Below are positions 46,449 to 55,025 of a stretch of DNA of 64,000 nt, in pieces. A program made the position numbers and the translations under genes. The first letter of the stretch is position 1, and each line of letters opens with the position of its first letter. The DNA comes from Mycobacterium gallinarum (GTDB lineage Bacteria; Actinomycetota; Actinomycetes; Mycobacteriales; Mycobacteriaceae). The notes beneath the pieces are model-generated. The model searched no databases, was not told the origin of the DNA, and was given only the letters and a program-made list of their open reading frames with translations. The DNA is taken from the NCBI RefSeq assembly GCF_010726765.1, contig NZ_AP022601.1, positions 4,588,001 to 4,652,000 of the forward strand. Reading direction: 5' to 3'.

Positions 46449-46955
46449 TTGCTGCAAGAAGTCGGACTTCGGGCGATGACCACCGAGGAGATCTCCAACC
46501 GTAGCGGGGTCAGCAAGGCGACCATCTACAAGTGGTGGTCCAACAAGCACGCGGTGGCCGTCGAGGCGTTCCTGACGGAGATGATGGCCGAGGCGCCCGA
46601 TCCGGACACGGGGTCCGCCCGCGAGGATTTCCGACGCGTGGTCCGCGGGCTTGGCCACTTCTACGGCGGCGGTAGCGGGCGAGTATTCGCGCAGCTGATC
46701 GGCGAGGCGCAGTTCGACCCGCTGGTGAACGCGGAACTACACACCCACCTGGTCGCGCCGCGGCGGGCGCTGATGAGAACGGTCTGGGCGCGCGGAGTGG
46801 CGCGCGGCGAACTGCGGCCGGACATGGACCCGGACGCGGCGATCGACCAGCTGATCGGGCCCATGCTCTACCGCCTGCTGCTCGCGCACACACCGCTGGA
46901 CGACGCATCCGCCGACGCCATGGTCGAAGGGGCGATGTGCGGATTCGCCGTCTGA
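46449..46955 (+). CDS. TetR-family regulator lacking the first HTH helix
   Basis: 168 residues if the TTG at 46449 is used. The recognition part is present (AMTTEEISNRSGVSKATIYK followed by WWSNKHAVAVEAF), and a TetR_C-type ligand domain follows. The usual first helix (about 15-20 residues before LLQEVGLRAMTT) is missing, because an in-frame TGA lies at 46437-46439. Either the gene is 5'-truncated and inactive, or the start is unusual. It lies 42 bases after the azoreductase. Confidence 0.6.
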   Translation: MLQEVGLRAMTTEEISNRSGVSKATIYKWWSNKHAVAVEAFLTEMMAEAPDPDTGSAREDFRRVVRGLGHFYGGGSGRVFAQLIGEAQFDPLVNAELHTHLVAPRRALMRTVWARGVARGELRPDMDPDAAIDQLIGPMLYRLLLAHTPLDDASADAMVEGAMCGFAV

Positions 46956-47172
46956 CGGCTGTGACGTAGAGCACGACTGATTCCCGGACTGATCCGAGCG
47001 AACGAACACCGGCGGTGCGACGGTCGTTGAAACGCCGGGAAACGCGCAAGTGACCGCGGAGCCAGGCACCGCCGCGGTACAGGCCGGCCAGCTCCAATAC
47101 CCGTTCTTCGGGTATGGAGTTCCGGGCATCGTGTTCCATCACCGCGGGCATCAGAGCTGACAGGTTGCGGTG

Positions 47173-47745
47173 TCAGCGTGGTCCGCGCGGCTGGGGCGCA
47201 ACGCTGATGGGTGACCGCGTCACCGGTGTGCGCGTCACCCCGATCTCGGGCGGCCGGGTGCTGCGCGGCCGCGGGTTCTGTGGCCGCACCGTCTGCGCCG
47301 GGCGGGGGTCGATGGGCCCGGCCGACGTCTCAGGCGCTGGCGGCGGCGGCACCACGCTACTGGTCGTACGTTCGGTCGACACCGCCGTCGTGGTCGACGG
47401 CGCCTCGGTCGGCGTCGTGGTGTCCACCTCCGGGCCGGGACTCCGAACGATCAACAGAACTGCCGAGACCACGAGCGCCGCCGCGGCAGCTCCGACGGCG
47501 ATCCACACGGCCAATGTCTGCCTGCGGCGGTACCAGGGCTCCGGCGCGGGTTCGAAGTACCAGGTGTCCGCGTCGAAGGCGTCGAACGTCCCCGGGGCAC
47601 GGTCGTGCAGCGCCGGCTCGTAGTCGTCGGCCGGAGCCGACTCCAGCAGCGTCTCGTCGCCGTCCGAGATCTCGACATCCGAGGGCGCTTCGGGCAGGTC
47701 GCCGATCAGGTAATCGAAATCCCCCGAGGCTTCGCGTTCAGCCAC
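47173..47745 (-). CDS. Single-pass membrane protein with acidic N-domain and Pro/Thr-rich outer tail
   Basis: 190 residues. The acidic cytoplasmic part (1-75) includes YLIGDLPEAPSDVEISDGDE. One membrane helix (about 78-101) is followed by an extracytoplasmic Thr/Pro/Arg-rich tail with no fold. The layout resembles mycobacterial wall-spanning tails. Function unknown. The 217 bp between it and the TetR gene hold nothing I recognise. Confidence 0.65.
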   Translation of the reverse strand: MAEREASGDFDYLIGDLPEAPSDVEISDGDETLLESAPADDYEPALHDRAPGTFDAFDADTWYFEPAPEPWYRRRQTLAVWIAVGAAAAALVVSAVLLIVRSPGPEVDTTTPTEAPSTTTAVSTERTTSSVVPPPPAPETSAGPIDPRPAQTVRPQNPRPRSTRPPEIGVTRTPVTRSPISVAPQPRGPR

Positions 47746-47926
47746 ACACTGATGCTATCGCTGTTACCTGCGCATATGCGCGGCAACCGAAGTCGTGTGA
47801 ACACGCACACGGTCTGGCGTGATCACGGTAGGGTCGAGCGCCGCATATGCAATCGTTTCACGCCGCGTCGCACAGCCGTCATGTCCGCGCCACTGCGCCG
47901 CTTCCCGGCCATCGGAAGGTTCGGCA

Positions 47927-49057
47927 ATGAAATTCTCACGCCTCACGGCGGCCGCGGCCGCATCGGTCCTGCTGCTCACCGGTCTGATCGGCTGCGCACC
48001 TCCGGAGAAGAACAACGCGGAAGAGCAGACAGAATCCGGGGTCAATGCGCGGGAGGCCACGTCGGCCGAGGATTTCGGCGGCATGGACGGTCTGGTCGAG
48101 GCTGCCAAGAAGGAGGGTGAGCTGAATGTGATTGCGCTGCCGCCGACTTGGGCCAACTACGCTGCCATCATCAAGGCATTCGAGGACAAGTACGGGATCA
48201 AGGTGAACTCCTTACAGCCCGACGCGTCGAGCCAGGAGGAGATCAACGCCGCGAACCAGCAGCGGGGCCGCAGCACCGCGCCCGACGTGTTCGACCTCGG
48301 CCAGTCGGTGGCGCTGGCCAATACCGCGATGTTCGCGCCCTACAAGGTGGCGGTATGGGACGACATCCCGATGGCCTATAAGGAGCGCGACGGGGCCTGG
48401 GTCAACGACTACGGCGGCTACATGTCGATCGGTTTCGACTCTGCCACAGTGCCGCCGGTCACCTCGGTCAACGATCTGCTCAAGCCCGAATACAACGGCA
48501 AGGTCGCACTCAACGGCGATCCGACGCAGGCCGGTGCCGCGTTCTCCGGTGTGCTGATGGTCGCGCTGTCGCAGGGCGGTTCGGCCGACGACATCGCACC
48601 GGGTGTGGAGTTCTTCCGCAAGCTCAACGAGGCGGGCAACTTCCTGCCGGTCGACCCGACCCCGGCGACCATCGAGTCCGGCCAGACCCCGGTGGTCATC
48701 GACTGGAACTATCTCAACTCCGTCGAGACGAAGAAGCTCCCGTCGTGGCAGGTGCTGGTTCCGCCGGACCACGCGGTCGCGGGCTACTACTACCAGGCGA
48801 TCAACAAGGACGCCCCGCATCCCGCGGCCGCGCGGCTGTGGCAGGAGTTCCTGTTCAGCGACGAAGGCCAGAACCTTTACGCGGCAGGTGGTGTGCGTCC
48901 GGTGCGTGCGGACAACATGATGGCGGACGGCTCCCTGGATCAGGCGGTCGCAGCTTCCATCCCGGTGATCGACGGCCCGGTCACCGTGCCGAGCCCCGAG
49001 CAGACCGACAAGGCCACTGCGTATCTCGCCGATAACTGGGCTGAAGCGATCGGCTGA
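47927..49057 (+). CDS. ABC-transporter substrate-binding lipoprotein (PotD/FbpA-like)
   Basis: 376 residues. ATG at 47927 with GGAAGG upstream. Signal peptide with a lipobox (LLTGLIGC), then a type II periplasmic-binding fold: LNVIALPPTWANYAAIIKAF, APDVFDLGQSVALANTAMFA and QTPVVIDWNYLNSVETKKLP. The closest themes are polyamine, iron(III) and phosphonate binding proteins; I cannot tell which. First gene of a four-gene importer. Confidence 0.88.
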   Translation: MKFSRLTAAAAASVLLLTGLIGCAPPEKNNAEEQTESGVNAREATSAEDFGGMDGLVEAAKKEGELNVIALPPTWANYAAIIKAFEDKYGIKVNSLQPDASSQEEINAANQQRGRSTAPDVFDLGQSVALANTAMFAPYKVAVWDDIPMAYKERDGAWVNDYGGYMSIGFDSATVPPVTSVNDLLKPEYNGKVALNGDPTQAGAAFSGVLMVALSQGGSADDIAPGVEFFRKLNEAGNFLPVDPTPATIESGQTPVVIDWNYLNSVETKKLPSWQVLVPPDHAVAGYYYQAINKDAPHPAAARLWQEFLFSDEGQNLYAAGGVRPVRADNMMADGSLDQAVAASIPVIDGPVTVPSPEQTDKATAYLADNWAEAIG

Positions 49058-49058
49058 C

Positions 49059-49922
49059 GTGCCGGGCGGAACTCAACTGCGCAACCGACTCACAGAGGCC
49101 CTGCCGCTGCTGCCGTTCTTCGCGGTCGTCATGGTGTTCCTGGTGATCCCGACGGTGACGGTGATCGTCAACGCGTTCGTCGTGGACGGCGCGTTCTCCC
49201 TCAGCCGCATCGGCGCGCTCTTCTCGTCGACAGCGCTCGGGGCGCTGTGGGCGAGCGTGCTGTTGTCGGCCAGCACGGCGATCATCGGCGCGGTGCTCGG
49301 AGCGGTGCTGGCGAGGCTGATCGTGAGCAGCCCGCCCACGTCGATGGTGCGCAGGGCGGTGATCTCGCTGTGCAGCGTGTTGGCTCAGTTCGGTGGTGTG
49401 GCACTGGCTTTCGCGTTCCTGGCGACGATCGGCATCAACGGAGTGCTGACCGTGTGGGTGCAGGAGGTCTTCGGCTGGAACCTGTCCGGCTCGGGATGGC
49501 TCTACGGCCTGGCGGGACTGACACTCGTGTACACGTACTTCCAGATCCCCCTGATGGTGATCGTCTTCCTGCCCGCGCTCGAAGGCCTGCGCGAGCAATG
49601 GCGCGAAGCCGCCGTCAGTCTCGGCGCGTCGAAGTGGCAGTACTTCCGTGAGGTGGCCGTACCCCTGTTGACGCCGGCCTTCCTCGGATCGGCATTGTTG
49701 TTGTTCGCCAACGCCTTTGCCGCCTACGCGACCGCCGCCGCGTTGGTGAGCCAGGGCAGCCCGATCGTGCCCCTGCTGATTCGGTCCGCCTTGACCAGTG
49801 AGGTGGTGCTCGGTCAGTCTGGGTTCGCCTACGCGCTCGCGCTCGAGATGATCGTCGTCGTCGCGGTGGTGATGACGGCCTACAACGTCCTGGTGCGGCG
49901 TACGGCGCGGTGGCTGCGATGA
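49059..49922 (+). CDS. ABC-transporter permease subunit 1
   Basis: 287 residues, GTG start, about six or seven helices. The inner-membrane EAA loop is seen as EGLREQWREAAVSLGASKWQ. PotB-like position right after the binding protein. Overlaps the second permease by four bases. Confidence 0.88.
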   Translation: MPGGTQLRNRLTEALPLLPFFAVVMVFLVIPTVTVIVNAFVVDGAFSLSRIGALFSSTALGALWASVLLSASTAIIGAVLGAVLARLIVSSPPTSMVRRAVISLCSVLAQFGGVALAFAFLATIGINGVLTVWVQEVFGWNLSGSGWLYGLAGLTLVYTYFQIPLMVIVFLPALEGLREQWREAAVSLGASKWQYFREVAVPLLTPAFLGSALLLFANAFAAYATAAALVSQGSPIVPLLIRSALTSEVVLGQSGFAYALALEMIVVVAVVMTAYNVLVRRTARWLR

Positions 49923-50692
49923 AACGTCCAGCCCGCGCCGCGCTCTGGGTGTCGTTCGGCCTGTTCTTCCTGTTCCCCCTCTACGCCATGGCGGATTTCT
50001 CCACCCGCCGACTCGTCGACGACGGGCGCACATGGCAGGCATGGACGAACCTCGTCACCGACGACGCGCTGTATCGGGCGATCGTGGTCTCACTGCTGCT
50101 TGCCGTGTTCACAGTCATTGCGACGCTGGTGATCCTGGTCCCGACGATGATCTGGGTGCGACTGCGCTCGCCGTGGGCCAAGGGCGTTGTGGAGTTCTTG
50201 TGCCTGCTGCCGCTGACGATCCCGACGTTGGTGATCGTGGTCGGGCTACGCAATGTGTACCTGTGGGTGGCGTACTTCTTGGGTGAATCCCCACTGACGC
50301 TGACGTTCGTCTACGTGGTGCTGGTGCTGCCCTTCGCCTACCGCGCGCTCGACGCGGCGCTGTCGTCGATCGACCTGCAGACGCTCACCGAAGCGGCGCG
50401 GTCGCTGGGCGCGGGATGGGGGACGACGATCCTGCGAATCGTGGTGCCCAACATCTGGTCTGGGGTCCTTTCCGCCGCCTTCATCTCGATCGCGGTGGTG
50501 CTCGGCGAATACACGATCGCGTCGCTGTCCGGATTCGAGACGCTGCAGGTGCAGATCGTCGCGATCGGTAAGACCGACGGTCCGACGTCGGTGGCCGCCT
50601 CGCTGGCGGTGTTGTTGTTCGGCTTCGTGCTGCTCCTTGTCCTGTCGCTGGTGACACGCGGGCGCAGACGAGTCCAAGGAGTGACCGCATGA
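49919..50692 (+). CDS. ABC-transporter permease subunit 2
   Basis: 257 residues from the ATG at 49919 (ATGA overlap). About six helices with the EAA loop DLQTLTEAARSLGAGWGTTI. PotC-like second permease. Four-base overlap with the ATPase gene. Confidence 0.88.
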   Translation: MKRPARAALWVSFGLFFLFPLYAMADFSTRRLVDDGRTWQAWTNLVTDDALYRAIVVSLLLAVFTVIATLVILVPTMIWVRLRSPWAKGVVEFLCLLPLTIPTLVIVVGLRNVYLWVAYFLGESPLTLTFVYVVLVLPFAYRALDAALSSIDLQTLTEAARSLGAGWGTTILRIVVPNIWSGVLSAAFISIAVVLGEYTIASLSGFETLQVQIVAIGKTDGPTSVAASLAVLLFGFVLLLVLSLVTRGRRRVQGVTA

Positions 50693-51747
50693 ATGCGAAA
50701 ACGCAAGGTACGGCCGTCGATCTGACCGGCCTGACACGCGTGTACGGCGACGTGAAGGCCCTCGACGGGCTGAGCCTGCACATCGAACCGTCCGAACTCG
50801 TTGCGCTGCTTGGTCCGTCGGGCTGCGGTAAGACCACCGCGCTGCGGATCCTCGCGGGCCTCGACGACGCCACGTCGGGCACGGTGTCCGTCGGCGGTCG
50901 CGATGTCAGCCGCGTCCCTGCCAACAAGCGCGACATGGGCATGGTGTTCCAGGCGTACAGCCTCTTCCCGCATCTGACCGTGCTCGACAACGTCGCATTC
51001 GGGTTGAAGATGCGCGGTAAAGACAAGCGCGAGAGGATATCTCGGGCCGCCGATATGCTCGACCTGGTCGGCTTGGGTGCGCACAAGGCAAAGTACGCGC
51101 ACGAGTTGTCGGGCGGCCAGCAGCAACGGGTCGCGTTGGCGCGCGCGCTGGCGATCCAGCCGCGGGTGCTGCTGCTCGACGAGCCGCTCTCGGCGCTGGA
51201 CGCCAAGGTGCGCGCGCAGTTGCGCGACGAGATACGGCGGGTGCAACTCGAGGTCGGCATCACGACGCTGTTCGTCACCCACGATCAGGAGGAGGCGCTC
51301 GCCGTCGCCGACCGTGTGGGTGTCATGAATCAGGGCAGGCTCGAACAGCTGGCCGCGCCCGCCGACCTGTACGCCACCCCGGCGACGCCGTTCGTCGCGG
51401 AGTTCGTGGGGTTGAACAACAAAGTGCCTGTGCAGGTTTCGGGTGGCCGCGCACAGCTGCTCGGCACCACGGTGCCGACGCTGCCCGGTTCGATCACGTC
51501 GGGCCCCGGACTGGCGATGGTGCGCCCGGAGGCCGTCACCGTCACCGCCGGGCCGGCCAGTGGCGCTGCAACGCCCAAGGTCAGCTCGATCGCGTTCCTG
51601 GGGCCGATCTCGCGCGTCTACGTCGCGATGCCGGACGGTTCGGTGATCAACGCCCAGATATCGGGCGCGGCGGCCAGGGCGCTGACCCCTGGCGATTCGG
51701 TCACGGTCGGGGTCGAGCCGGGCGGTGTGCTGGTGGTCGCCGCGTGA
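50689..51747 (+). CDS. ABC-transporter ATPase (PotA/FbpC-like)
   Basis: 352 residues. Walker A GPSGCGKTTALRILAGL, Q-loop MVFQAYSLFPHLTVLDNV, signature ELSGGQQQRVALARAL, Walker B VLLLDEPLSALDAKV, and H-loop LFVTHDQEEALAVAD. The C-terminal TOBE domain (about 240-350) is typical of polyamine/iron/sugar importers. It ends three bases before the convergent pyrE stop. Confidence 0.92.
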   Translation: MNAKTQGTAVDLTGLTRVYGDVKALDGLSLHIEPSELVALLGPSGCGKTTALRILAGLDDATSGTVSVGGRDVSRVPANKRDMGMVFQAYSLFPHLTVLDNVAFGLKMRGKDKRERISRAADMLDLVGLGAHKAKYAHELSGGQQQRVALARALAIQPRVLLLDEPLSALDAKVRAQLRDEIRRVQLEVGITTLFVTHDQEEALAVADRVGVMNQGRLEQLAAPADLYATPATPFVAEFVGLNNKVPVQVSGGRAQLLGTTVPTLPGSITSGPGLAMVRPEAVTVTAGPASGAATPKVSSIAFLGPISRVYVAMPDGSVINAQISGAAARALTPGDSVTVGVEPGGVLVVAA

Positions 51748-51750
51748 GGG

Positions 51751-52329
51751 TCAGACGTCCTTGACGGGTTCGATTCCGAGGTCGCGGTAGGTGACCAGCG
51801 CGGCGAACGGTACGTCGCGTTTCGCGAAGCGCTTGGCCGCGACGTCGCCGCGATCCACCATCGGGATCACGCCGGCGACGACGGCGCCGACGGCGACGAC
51901 GCGCTCGAGTGCGATCTCGGTGGAACCGCCGGTGCTGATCACGTCGTCCACGAGCAGCACCCGGGTTCCGGGCTGAAGCCTGGTCCCCTCGATCCACTGC
52001 TCGCGACCGCGCGACTTCTGTTCCTTGCGTACGGAGAACCAGGCCTTACCGGTGACCATCGCGACACCGATGGCGATCGAGTCGGCGCCCATGGTGAGCC
52101 CGCCGACCGCGTCGAACTCGATCCCGTTCAGCGCGGCCAGGTCGGCGATGGCGCGGCTGACGATCGTCAGGCGTTCCCCGTTGTCGATGGCGTACTTGCC
52201 GTCGATGTAGTCATGGCTGAGCTGGCCGCTGGCCAGCTTGAAGGGTTCCTCGCGGTGCTCGTAACCGCGGGTTCGGATCAGCTCGAACGCTGCTGGCCAG
52301 GTCTCGGGGCGTGCGCTCGCATCTGCCAT
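51751..52329 (-). CDS. pyrE: Orotate phosphoribosyltransferase
   Basis: Converts orotate and PRPP to orotidine monophosphate in pyrimidine synthesis. 192 residues from the ATG at 52329; the longer open frame only overlaps the hugZ-like gene. The PRPP-binding motif RVLLVDDVISTGGSTEIAL and the FDAVGGLTMGADSIAIGVAM segment are intact. It follows the HugZ-like gene by 14 bases. Confidence 0.93.
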   Translation of the reverse strand: MADASARPETWPAAFELIRTRGYEHREEPFKLASGQLSHDYIDGKYAIDNGERLTIVSRAIADLAALNGIEFDAVGGLTMGADSIAIGVAMVTGKAWFSVRKEQKSRGREQWIEGTRLQPGTRVLLVDDVISTGGSTEIALERVVAVGAVVAGVIPMVDRGDVAAKRFAKRDVPFAALVTYRDLGIEPVKDV

Positions 52330-52343
52330 ACGGCGATCGTATT

Positions 52344-53144
52344 TCAGTGCCCCCGGGCGCGATGTGTCAGCTCGACGGTCGCCGAACGCAATTGATCGTG
52401 CGAGTCGATCGGCTTGGCATAGCCGATCCGCGTGTAGGCGATGCCGCGTTCGGTCGTCAGCCGCAGATCGAGGCCGTAGCGGTCGGCACCGGTGCAGGTC
52501 GCCGCGATGGTGTCCGGATATCCGCCGAGCGCCTTGGCCATCGCGGCCAGCGAGTCGGCGTGATCGGCGTTCAGATGAGCGATCGCCCCCGCCGCGTGCG
52601 GCTGCACCGGATCCGGCGAGGCCGCGGAGTAGTCCTCGCCGGTGGTCGACTCCATTCGCCCGTAGCCGCCGACCCAGCGCACCCGCTGCACGCGCAGCAC
52701 CCAGAGCGTGAAGTCGCTGTAATCGATGTAGTACTTGGCGGCCGCGACCGCAGCCAGATGTGCGTCGCGGGCCCCGGCCAACTCGTCGTCCGTCGGGGCT
52801 TCGACCACGCCGGCCAGGGTCACGCGGCCGCTGGCCAGTGGATCGGACTCCGAGCTCGGCGCGACGATCGCGATGCTGGCCCTCGGGTCGCCCGCGAGAT
52901 TGCGACCGTGCTCGGCAAGGTTCGAAACGCACAAGACCGGTGCGCCGCCGAGCAATCCGTACGTCACGAACGACGCCCACGGATCGCCGGCGGCGGTCAG
53001 CGTGGCAAGCGTGCCCGTATTGGTCGACGCCGCGATCGTGCGGGCTTCCTCGGCTGCGGACGGGCGGGTGGAATTCGCCACTTCGGTGAGCGGGGGAGGG
53101 ACCGAGGGGGCATCGCCCGGGTCGCCGTGATCGCGGTTCGCCAC
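52344..53144 (-). CDS. HugZ-like protein (PPOX barrel plus DUF2470)
   Basis: 266 residues. An N-terminal pyridoxamine-5'-phosphate-oxidase-like split barrel (about 30-175: TLATLTAAGDPWASFVTYGL) is followed by a DUF2470 domain (about 190-262: GAIAHLNADHADSLAAMAKA). HugZ relatives bind or degrade haem, but haem oxygenase activity cannot be inferred from sequence alone. Paired with pyrE on the same strand. Confidence 0.8.
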   Translation of the reverse strand: MANRDHGDPGDAPSVPPPLTEVANSTRPSAAEEARTIAASTNTGTLATLTAAGDPWASFVTYGLLGGAPVLCVSNLAEHGRNLAGDPRASIAIVAPSSESDPLASGRVTLAGVVEAPTDDELAGARDAHLAAVAAAKYYIDYSDFTLWVLRVQRVRWVGGYGRMESTTGEDYSAASPDPVQPHAAGAIAHLNADHADSLAAMAKALGGYPDTIAATCTGADRYGLDLRLTTERGIAYTRIGYAKPIDSHDQLRSATVELTHRARGH

Positions 53145-53163
53145 GAACGAACGATACTAGGGC

Positions 53164-53496
53164 TCAGTCCTTCTGCAGACCCGCGGTGATATCGGCGACG
53201 GCGTCGATACGGTCCCTGTCCAGCTCGATCGACCTGGACGCGGCGTCGGTGGCCTTTCCAAGAGCCTCGTTGAGCCGCTGCTCGACTGTCGGTGCACCCA
53301 ACCGCAGCAGACCGTCCGCGATGAAGGTCCCGGTGAGGTGGTGGTGGCCGTTGAGCGTCACCTCGACGGTTTCGGCGTCGTCGGTGGCGGTGAACGTCTC
53401 GTTCTTCATCTTGTGCAGCTGCTCGTCCATCAGCGACTGCAGCCGTTGCGCCTGCTGCAGCACAACGGCCACGTCGGGGTGCATGTCGTCGGTCAC
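53164..53496 (-). CDS. espL: EspL-like ESX-1 associated protein (YbaB/EbfC-like)
   Basis: 110 residues, mostly helical with a small central sheet (TVEVTLNGHHHLTGTFIADG), the YbaB/EbfC-like fold of EspL (Rv3880c). It overlaps espB by four bases, as in the mycP1-eccE1-espB-espL order of M. tuberculosis. EspL stabilises other Esp proteins for ESX-1 secretion. The genes that normally follow (espK and others) are absent; a HugZ-like gene comes next. Confidence 0.82.
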   Translation of the reverse strand: MTDDMHPDVAVVLQQAQRLQSLMDEQLHKMKNETFTATDDAETVEVTLNGHHHLTGTFIADGLLRLGAPTVEQRLNEALGKATDAASRSIELDRDRIDAVADITAGLQKD

Positions 53497-55022
53497 TCGT
53501 CGTCGTCCTGCTCGTCGTCGTGTTCGCGCGGCCTGCCGTCCTGCACTTCGCGGCGGCGGCGGTTACCGACGACACCTTCGGTCCACGGGCGGTCCTCAAC
53601 GTACAGATCCTCGTCGGGTGCCGTGCGCGGATCGCGACGCTTCTCCTTGCCCTGCTGTGCGCCATGCCCGTGCATGGGTGCCATGCCGCCCATGCCGCCG
53701 GCCATGCCACCGCCGGCGGCCGCGGCTGCCGCCGGCGCCGTCGCGACCGGCATGGGTGGGGCGGGTGCGACGGTCTCGGCCGAGACGGCGGGTGAGAGTG
53801 GTGCCGATCCGCCGCCGCCGGCTCCACCACCTGAGCCGCCGCCCGATCCACCACCTGCCGCAGGGCGCAGGCTCGGGTCGGTGGGTGCCCTCGGCGTGCC
53901 CGTCTGGAGTCCTGAGCCTTCCGATCCGCTTGGGCTGCTTCCGGAAGGGGCTCCGCCCGAGGGTGATTCACCGCCGGATGGCGATCCTCCTCCGGAGCCG
54001 CCACCCTGCCTCGCACCTGCTTGCTGCGGTGACGTGCCCATCGACTCGCCCATCTTCTGGGCCATTGCCGCGGGATCGCCGGCGGGCTGATCGCCGCCAC
54101 CACCAGCACCGTCGCCGCCACCGCCGCCCGCGGGGGCGAGGCGGTCGGCCGGTTTGAACGGCGGGTCCGCCGGCCGCACCGGTGTGAACGTCGCCTCGCT
54201 GGCGTATTGCTGGCGTACCTCGTCGGACTGCGCCTGCAGCTCTTCCAACCGCCGGCGGGCCAGATCGATCTGTCTTTGAATGCCGGTGTGCGGCCCGGGC
54301 GCGCCTGCGAGCTCTTTTATGCGCGCTTCCAGCGCGACGTATTCGTCGTAAATGGGAACGTGCGCGGTCTTTGCCTTGTCATGTGCGTTGAAGATTTTCG
54401 ATGCGGCCTCGGCCAGGTCCTGCCACGCCTCCGACAGTTGCGTCAGCCAGTTACCGAACGCAATCATTCGCGCGTAGGCCGCGTCGGCGGCGTCGCCCTC
54501 CCAGTCGCCGGGCGGGGGTTTCGGCTTGTTGCCTTTGACCCGGTTGGACGCCGCCGACCAGTACAGCATCGCGTTCTTCAGCGAAGCGCCGGTGTCCGGT
54601 GCGCTCAGTTCGATTTGCGTCTGTATGACGTTGCGGTATCCGCTGGCGTCGAGGAGCCTCGGGGTGCCTGCGGGAGAGGAGATTTCGGGCGCTGGTGTCG
54701 GCGGAGAAGGAATGGTGATGGCGCTGATGGCCGCGGCCCGTTCGGGATCGTCGAGCGCGATGCCGTACTCGTCGTCGACCTTCTGGTAGGCCTGCGCGGC
54801 GATCTCGAGCATCTCGGCGATCCGTTGATTCTCGACCTTCGCCCACTCCTCGAACTCCTTGAGCGACTGCGCGTTCTGGTTGAGGTTGGCGATCGCGTCG
54901 GCCGTGGAGGGCACCGCGTCCGGCGGCGCTACGGGATCCTCGGCGGGGTTGTGCCAGTTCTGGCCCTTCATCTCCGCGGCCTGGCTGGTGAGCGAACCGG
55001 GGTTGACCCGCTGGACCGACAT
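53493..55022 (-). CDS. espB: ESX-1 secreted protein EspB
   Basis: 509 residues. The PE/PPE-like helical N-half (about 1-290) has the WxG-type turn PPGDWEGDAADAAYARMIAF and a YxxxD-like secretion motif in IAAQAYQKVDDEYGIALDD. Then comes a long Gly/Ser/Pro-rich region (about 290-450). The C-terminal block DEDLYVEDRPWTEGVVGNRR matches the conserved EspB end. EspB is secreted through ESX-1 and processed by MycP1, two genes upstream. The low-complexity part is longer than in M. tuberculosis EspB (460 residues). Confidence 0.9.
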   Translation of the reverse strand: MSVQRVNPGSLTSQAAEMKGQNWHNPAEDPVAPPDAVPSTADAIANLNQNAQSLKEFEEWAKVENQRIAEMLEIAAQAYQKVDDEYGIALDDPERAAAISAITIPSPPTPAPEISSPAGTPRLLDASGYRNVIQTQIELSAPDTGASLKNAMLYWSAASNRVKGNKPKPPPGDWEGDAADAAYARMIAFGNWLTQLSEAWQDLAEAASKIFNAHDKAKTAHVPIYDEYVALEARIKELAGAPGPHTGIQRQIDLARRRLEELQAQSDEVRQQYASEATFTPVRPADPPFKPADRLAPAGGGGGDGAGGGGDQPAGDPAAMAQKMGESMGTSPQQAGARQGGGSGGGSPSGGESPSGGAPSGSSPSGSEGSGLQTGTPRAPTDPSLRPAAGGGSGGGSGGGAGGGGSAPLSPAVSAETVAPAPPMPVATAPAAAAAAGGGMAGGMGGMAPMHGHGAQQGKEKRRDPRTAPDEDLYVEDRPWTEGVVGNRRRREVQDGRPREHDDEQDDDE

Positions 55023-55025
55023 TTC

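Noticed and set aside
46956..47172. Minus-strand open frame beginning at 47151, opposite the TetR gene
   Set aside because: Arg-rich with no recognisable domain, running antisense into a real gene; insufficient support for a gene.
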